From NCBI GenBank assembly GCA_943372645.1, contig CALRZN010000002.1, forward strand, positions 186,001 through 250,000: DNA of 64,000 bases, read 5' to 3'. The translations under genes were made by a program, and so were the position numbers. The notes beneath the pieces were generated by a model. That model had not been told where the DNA came from and searched no databases. It saw only the letters and a list, made by a program, of their open reading frames with translations. The stretch comes from VBWE01 sp943372645 (GTDB lineage: Bacteria; Bacteroidota; Bacteroidia; Palsa-965). Shown one piece after another: positions 59,936 to 64,000 of the stretch. Every line of letters starts with the position of its first letter. The stretch's first letter is position 1.

Positions 59936-60360
59936 AAAAGCAGTACCTCCTCGCACTGTTCCTGGTTATGTTTGGCTTCTCTGCTATGTCAATTGCTCAA
60001 ACAGCAACTAAAGCACCCGCTGCCGCTACCGGGTTAAGCGAAAAAGCAAAAGCACTTTGCAAAACCTGGAAGTATACCGGATCGGAAAACTTTTCGCTCG
60101 AACAGCCTCCCGCTGATACCCAGCTCAACGACCAGATCATTTTAATGGAAGACGGTCGCTTCCGTTGGATACAGAACGGTAATCCCGTTGTAGGAACCTG
60201 GACCATTGACAAAGCCAATACCTGGATTGTTTTTACACAGGATGTAACCAAAGAAATGTTCAAAATCAAAGTACTTGAAAGCTCGTCAACCAAACTGAAG
60301 GTTGATTACCGCGATAAAGACGATGTGCACAACATCCTGATCTATTCATCAGCGAAGTAA
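59932..60360 (+). CDS. Exported lipocalin-like protein
   Basis: 142 residues. Signal peptide KKQYLLALFLVMFGFSAMSI ending in AQ, then a small beta-barrel pattern: LCKTWKYTGSENFSLEQPPA, IILMEDGRFRWIQNGNPVVG, TWTIDKANTWIVFTQD, LKVDYRDKDDVHNILIYS. This order is like lipocalin-type proteins of Bacteroidota. Ligand unknown. It is coupled to ybeY and ends in a terminator that contains a parS site. Confidence 0.8.
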   Translation: MKKQYLLALFLVMFGFSAMSIAQTATKAPAAATGLSEKAKALCKTWKYTGSENFSLEQPPADTQLNDQIILMEDGRFRWIQNGNPVVGTWTIDKANTWIVFTQDVTKEMFKIKVLESSSTKLKVDYRDKDDVHNILIYSSAK

Positions 60361-60379
60361 AAAGCATCAATCAATTTAG

Positions 60380-60410
60380 AAAGGCTGTTTCACGTGAAAC
60401 AGCCTTTTTT
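60380..60410 (+). terminator. Terminator containing parS site 1
   Basis: AAAGGCTGTTTCAC and its exact reverse complement (60380-60407) form a 28-bp perfect palindrome, followed by a T run. It ends the ybeY operon and contains the complete parS sequence. Confidence 0.85.
60386..60401. promoter_or_regulatory. parS site 1 (ParB-binding), perfect
   Basis: TGTTTCACGTGAAACA is an exact match to the known ParB-binding consensus. It sits inside the terminator 80 nt before mnmG. Confidence 0.88.
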
Positions 60411-60465
60411 TATGGGCAGCTCCTCCCCTGTTCGAATGCTTTTCACAAGCTGTTACTGTTCTTCT

Positions 60466-60473
60466 TACCTTTG
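60466..60473 (+). promoter_or_regulatory. -7 box (TACCTTTG) of mnmG
   Basis: Exact TAnnTTTG match, 8 nt before the ATG at 60482. Confidence 0.55.
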
Positions 60474-60481
60474 CCCCGATC

Positions 60482-62347
60482 ATGATACAAGAATATGACG
60501 TAATTGTTGTTGGTGCAGGCCACGCCGGCTGTGAAGCTGCCGCTGCCGCTGCCAACATGGGTTCATCGGTTTTGCTGGTGACCATGAATATGCAAACCAT
60601 CGCCATGATGAGTTGCAATCCGGCCATGGGGGGAATTGCCAAGGGCCAGATTGTTCGTGAGATTGATGCCCTCGGTGGCTACTCCGGAATTGTAAGCGAT
60701 AAAAGTGCCATCCAGTTCCGTATGCTCAATCGTTCCAAAGGTCCGGCCATGTGGAGCCCGCGTACGCAGAACGACCGTGCCCGCTTTGCTGAAGAATGGC
60801 GCATGATGCTGGAAGCAACACCAAATGTTGATTTCTGGCAGGATATGGTGAAAGGCCTGCTGGTGAAAGATGATCGTGTGTACGGTATCGTTACCGGCAT
60901 GGGCATGGAAATTAAAGCCAAAGCGGTTGTACTTACCAACGGAACTTTTCTGAACGGATTGATCCACATCGGCGAAAAACAATTTGGCGGCGGCAGGTCA
61001 GGGGAGAAGGCGGCTACCGGAATTACGGAGCAACTGATTTCCCTCGGACTGGAAAGCGGTCGAATGAAAACCGGAACACCCCCGCGTATTGATGGCCGCT
61101 CGCTTGATTATTCCAAAATGGAAGAACAGCCAGGCGATGAACATCCTGAAAAGTTTTCGTACAACACCGATATCAAACCGCTGGAAAAACAACGCAGCTG
61201 TTACATTACCTATACGAATGATGAGGTACACGATATCCTGAAAACGGGTTTCGATAAATCGCCGATGTACTCCGGACGTATCCAGGGACTTGGTCCGCGG
61301 TACTGTCCTTCAATCGAAGATAAGATCAGCCGCTTTGCTGACAAGGACCGGCACCAGATTTTTGTGGAACCTGAAGGCTGGAACACCGTTGAGATTTATG
61401 TAAACGGTTTTTCAACTTCCCTGCCCGAAGAAGTACAGATGGCCGCGCTCCGTAAAATTGCCGGGTTTGAGAAAGCAAAGATGTTCCGTCCCGGTTACGC
61501 CATTGAATACGATTATTTTCCGCCCCAGCAGCTCGACCTGACGCTTCAGACCCGGAAAATTGAGAATTTATACTTTGCCGGCCAGATTAACGGAACCACA
61601 GGCTACGAAGAAGCCGCCTGCCAGGGTATAATGGCTGGTATAAATGCGCATCTCAAGATTAACGGTCGTGAGCCGTTTATCCTGCAGCGTTCCGAAGCCT
61701 ATATTGGCGTGCTGATTGATGACCTGGTTACCAAAGGCACTGACGAACCGTACCGGATGTTTACTTCACGGGCGGAATACCGAATCCTGCTGCGCCAGGA
61801 CAATGCCGATATCCGGCTCACACCGAAGTCGCATGAGCTGGGGCTTGCCTCGGCTGAACGTCTTGCCCGTGTTTCACAGAAAACAAAAGGAGTAGAGCAG
61901 ATCATCAAATACTTTAAAGAACAAAGCATCGATCCGGAGCGGATGAATCCGCGCCTCGGTGAAATCGGTTCTTCGCTGCTTACTCAAAAGGTGCGCATGT
62001 TTAATGTGCTTTCCCGTCCGGGCGTTACGGTTTCCGACTTTGCACAGCAGGCAGGAGAAGTAAACGATTTCCTGGCTGGTTTTGATAAGGAGATCGTGGA
62101 GGAGGCCGAGATCCTGATGAAGTATGAAGGTTACATTGCCCGGGAAAGCGATCAGGCCGATAAACTGTCTCGTTTAGAAAATATCCAGCTGAACGATGAT
62201 TTTCCGTACCACCAGCTGACCTCACTATCATCCGAGGCGCGCGAAAAGCTTTCCAAATTAAAACCACGCTCCCTGGGGCAGGCATCCCGCATCAGTGGCA
62301 TCAGTCCGGCTGATATTTCTGTTTTGCTGGTATACCTGGGCAGGTAA
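60482..62347 (+). CDS. mnmG: tRNA uridine-5-carboxymethylaminomethylation enzyme MnmG (GidA)
   Basis: 621 residues, full length. FAD-binding motif VIVVGAGHAGCEAAAAAANM, family block SCNPAMGGIAKGQIVREIDA, MKTGTPPRIDGRSLDYSKME, NLYFAGQINGTTGYEEAACQ and the C-terminal RESDQADKLSRLEN segment are present. With MnmE it modifies U34 of several tRNAs. gidA stands next to the replication origin in many bacteria, which fits the parS sites and composition switch downstream. It has its own promoter and terminator. Confidence 0.98.
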   Translation: MIQEYDVIVVGAGHAGCEAAAAAANMGSSVLLVTMNMQTIAMMSCNPAMGGIAKGQIVREIDALGGYSGIVSDKSAIQFRMLNRSKGPAMWSPRTQNDRARFAEEWRMMLEATPNVDFWQDMVKGLLVKDDRVYGIVTGMGMEIKAKAVVLTNGTFLNGLIHIGEKQFGGGRSGEKAATGITEQLISLGLESGRMKTGTPPRIDGRSLDYSKMEEQPGDEHPEKFSYNTDIKPLEKQRSCYITYTNDEVHDILKTGFDKSPMYSGRIQGLGPRYCPSIEDKISRFADKDRHQIFVEPEGWNTVEIYVNGFSTSLPEEVQMAALRKIAGFEKAKMFRPGYAIEYDYFPPQQLDLTLQTRKIENLYFAGQINGTTGYEEAACQGIMAGINAHLKINGREPFILQRSEAYIGVLIDDLVTKGTDEPYRMFTSRAEYRILLRQDNADIRLTPKSHELGLASAERLARVSQKTKGVEQIIKYFKEQSIDPERMNPRLGEIGSSLLTQKVRMFNVLSRPGVTVSDFAQQAGEVNDFLAGFDKEIVEEAEILMKYEGYIARESDQADKLSRLENIQLNDDFPYHQLTSLSSEAREKLSKLKPRSLGQASRISGISPADISVLLVYLGR

Positions 62348-62387
62348 ATCGCCTCAGAAGTACCCAAAGCATAATTTCCAATACTGT

Positions 62388-62424
62388 TCGCCGAAACTCA
62401 AAAACGAGTTTCGGCGATTTTTTT
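62388..62424 (+). terminator. Terminator of mnmG
   Basis: TCGCCGAAACTC, a 6-nt loop and the exact reverse complement, followed by seven T. It begins 41 nt after the mnmG stop. Confidence 0.9.
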
Positions 62425-62432
62425 ACCCCGAT

Positions 62433-62448
62433 TTTTTCACGTGAAACA
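62433..62448. promoter_or_regulatory. parS-like site 2
   Basis: TTTTTCACGTGAAACA, 15 of 16 bases matching the consensus, just after the mnmG terminator. Confidence 0.75.
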
Positions 62449-62935
62449 TCCCTGGAACAAAATACGAGACCGGCAATTTTCCCCGGGGACAATTTTTTTG
62501 TTCCATTTCCCCAGTTAAAAAATTTCCCCTGAAGCAAATTTTCACCCGGCATTTGAAACCCAAATCAAACGGCTGAACATCCCCAAACGGAAAAACCAGC
62601 TCCTGGGTTTTTGATCCAAAAACGCATTTTTCATCCAGAACAAAAAATCCCGAATCGTACAAAAGACAAAAATTCAACCCACCCCAAAAATTTCACTTGG
62701 ATATTTCTGCAACCCCAAATCGGATTATTGAACATTTTGACACCGAAATGCAGTAACCCGAAATCGGGGTTCAAGACACTTTTTTCACCTCTGCACCAGC
62801 ATATCAAAATGACCCTTTCATGGGAAATTTCACCCGCGAACCAATTTTTCAAATTTGCCCATTCCGTTCATTTCTCCCAATACTGTTCTAGCCACCGTTT
62901 TCGTGTAAACCATTGTACCCCTAAAAGCCTGAACC

Positions 62936-62951
62936 TGTTCCACGTGGAACC
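62936..62951. promoter_or_regulatory. parS-like site 3
   Basis: TGTTCCACGTGGAACC, 15 of 16 bases of the TGTTCCACGTGGAACA form. It marks the left edge of the AT-rich island. Confidence 0.78.
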
Positions 62952-62975
62952 CCTTTATTATCATTATATAAAAAG

Positions 62976-63166
62976 GCTATAAATAGCTATAAAACAATAA
63001 GATAGACTATATTATAGCATATTACATTATATATATAGCCTCACAATATGATTGTTCCATGTGAAACACACATAAAATGGACTTCCGTGAAGCATATATC
63101 GCCCTAACATTTGTATTATTAATACATAACAAGCTATAAATCAATAATATATGCAAAATTTATAGA
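62976..63166. repeat. GCTATAAA words in the AT-rich island
   Basis: GCTATAAA occurs at 62976-62983, 62986-62993 (10 bp apart, one helix turn) and 63133-63140. Near-matches on the other strand: TTATAGC at 63012-63018, TATAGC near 63034-63039, TTTATAGA at 63159-63166. Confidence 0.55.
63053..63068. promoter_or_regulatory. parS-like site 4
   Basis: TGTTCCATGTGAAACA, 14 of 16 bases of the consensus, in the middle of the island. Confidence 0.62.
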
Positions 63167-63168
63167 TT

Positions 63169-63184
63169 AGTTCCACGTGGAACA
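63169..63184. promoter_or_regulatory. parS-like site 5
   Basis: AGTTCCACGTGGAACA, 15 of 16 bases. It marks the right edge of the AT-rich island. Confidence 0.78.
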
Positions 63185-63732
63185 AATGACGGCCCAACCA
63201 AACGCAAAAACTTTCCAGTTTCCGGGTTTTGAGCAGGAGGTCTGTTTTTGATGAAACGTACAGCCGGGGCAAAAACGAAAAATCCGGTCAGGGCGAAACT
63301 CGAAAAGTGGCGATCCGGATTCTGGACGAGCAAGTGACCTGGGAAAATGAATTCAGGAAATCGGGGAGGGGTTGAGGCGATAATCAGGAAAAGTGAAAAA
63401 CGGGTTTGGGGGATTTTGGGAAGCAGCCAGGTAAGAAAACGAAAACCGGATAGGAGCAGCACCCGGTTTCGGACGCCAGCCAAAAACCCGGAAATGCGAT
63501 CGAATGTTCCCGGGAAAAAAACGGGAGGGAAGAAAAGACTTTCCTGGTTGGCTAAAAATCCTGCAGCATTTTTCTGAAATAGTTGAGCCGTTGAACCTGC
63601 ATGAATTTTATCCCGCAATCCGCATTTAACAGCAAATGTCCATTTTGGAGCAAATGCTGCGGGATTCTCAAATTTAAGCGAGCACTCCCTTTAAAAATGA
63701 GCAGCAAACATTTCCATCGCTTAATTTGAGTT

Positions 63733-63740
63733 TATATTTG
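63733..63740 (+). promoter_or_regulatory. -7 box (TATATTTG) of the methyltransferase gene
   Basis: Exact TAnnTTTG match 17 nt before the ATG at 63758. Confidence 0.5.
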
Positions 63741-63757
63741 CTCCCCTAACGCATCCG

Positions 63758-64000
63758 ATGAAGACACTTTCCAACTGCCCGATCTGCGATTCTGCCGATC
63801 TGACCAAAGCCATTACCAGTTTCGACCACACCGTTTCCAAACAGCACTTCGACATCAGCCGGTGCAATGGCTGCGGATTTCATTTCACCAATCCGCAACC
63901 GGAACCGGCCGAGCTGGGCAAATACTACGAGTCGGACGATTACATTTCGCATTCCGATTCGGAGGCAGGCCTGGTGAACAAGATTTACAAGCGGGTGCGG
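63758..64000 (+). CDS. SAM methyltransferase, N-terminal zinc-ribbon part (truncated by window)
   Basis: 81 codons visible, open at the window edge. NCPICDSADLTKA and ISRCNGCGFHFTNPQPEPAE give a CxxC...CxxC zinc-binding start, followed by LGKYYESDDYISHSDSEAG. This start is typical of class I methyltransferases (Methyltransf_23 type) in Bacteroidota. The SAM-binding part lies beyond base 64000. Substrate unknown. It is the first gene to the right of the candidate origin and points away from it. Confidence 0.75.
   Translation, partial: MKTLSNCPICDSADLTKAITSFDHTVSKQHFDISRCNGCGFHFTNPQPEPAELGKYYESDDYISHSDSEAGLVNKIYKRVR

Larger units (their letters stand above)
62348..63757. other. 1.4-kb gene-free region, candidate replication origin
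   Basis: No believable gene. C exceeds G about 2:1 (148 to 75) over 62401-62940, and G exceeds C about 1.5:1 (124 to 81) over 63181-63600. The switch lies at an AT-rich island (62941-63180, about 28% GC). Four of the five parS-like sites are here. This is the composition change expected at oriC. No DnaA box near TTATCCACA was found in the island. Confidence 0.65.

Noticed and set aside
62611..62982. Plus-strand open frame of 123 codons in the candidate origin
   Set aside because: It ends across the AT-rich island and parS site 3. Its Pro/Phe/Asn-rich composition follows the C-rich, G-poor DNA rather than a protein pattern.
63160..63618. Minus-strand open frame of 152 codons right of the AT-rich island
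   Set aside because: It ends inside parS site 5 and is rich in Phe, Pro and Leu because the minus strand is pyrimidine-rich. No family resemblance.

Overview
The window looks like chromosomal DNA of a member of the Bacteroidota. Several signs agree. Secreted proteins carry type IX secretion (T9SS) C-terminal sorting domains. Families typical of the phylum recur (CHU_C/SprB-like adhesins, DUF4175, DUF4349, DUF4920, DUF3857 with transglutaminase, ABC permease fused to M1 peptidase). The promoters are of the TTG-N17..19-TAnnTTTG type, with many TACCTTTG/TATCTTTG boxes. Base composition is near balanced by eye. Genus and species cannot be named from the sequence.

Layout. 1-5.6 kb: truncated GEVED/Ig-like surface protein, TMTC-like glycosyltransferase-type membrane protein, helical hypothetical, small T9SS protein. 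5.6-10.2 kb: six-gene minus-strand operon (4TM protein, DCC oxidoreductase, two DUF2071-like proteins, NAD-binding epimerase, SRPBCC protein) behind a GbsR/MarR-type regulator; two related palindromes sit in front of the regulator and of the operon. 10.3-15.7 kb: large Ig-repeat adhesin and rnr (RNase R) with a leader hairpin. 15.8-22.8 kb: coupled MORN protein, ten-PAS histidine kinase and LytTR regulator. 23-31 kb: nadA, rpiB, M28 peptidase, lutB, an orphan, an acyl-CoA synthetase and two lipoproteins. 32-42 kb: ferritin, an M28 peptidase that starts inside an inverted-repeat element, a T9SS adhesin with six repeats, a DUF3857/transglutaminase protein, a T9SS propeller-like protein. 42-50.6 kb: ABC ATPase with permease-M1 peptidase fusion, ECF sigma and its membrane partner, small exported proteins, NAD-binding protein. 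50.6-51.1 kb: tRNA-Cys among partial tRNA duplications. 51-60 kb: folB, gltX, an rRNA-methyltransferase-like gene, DUF4175 protein coupled to an RsbW-like kinase, ybeY. 60.4-64 kb: mnmG and a 1.4-kb gene-free region, then the start of a methyltransferase gene.

The most notable region is 60.4-63.8 kb. Five sites matching ParB-binding parS (TGTTTCACGTGAAACA and close variants) lie within 2.8 kb around mnmG. The gene-free DNA after mnmG changes strand composition: C outnumbers G about 2:1 on the left (62401-62940) and G outnumbers C about 1.5:1 on the right (63181-63600). Between them is a 240-bp island of about 28% GC with repeated GCTATAAA words, bracketed by parS sites. Together this is a good candidate for the chromosome replication origin and partition locus. 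I see no clear DnaA boxes in the island, which is the main weakness.

Other structures not explained by genes: tandem tRNA-5'-half-like copies upstream of tRNA-Cys, a family of long inverted-repeat elements with GGCAGTGGCAG ends (three copies), a MITE-like element that supplies the start codon of a peptidase gene, and several genes whose promoter -7 box ends only 4-8 nt before the start codon.
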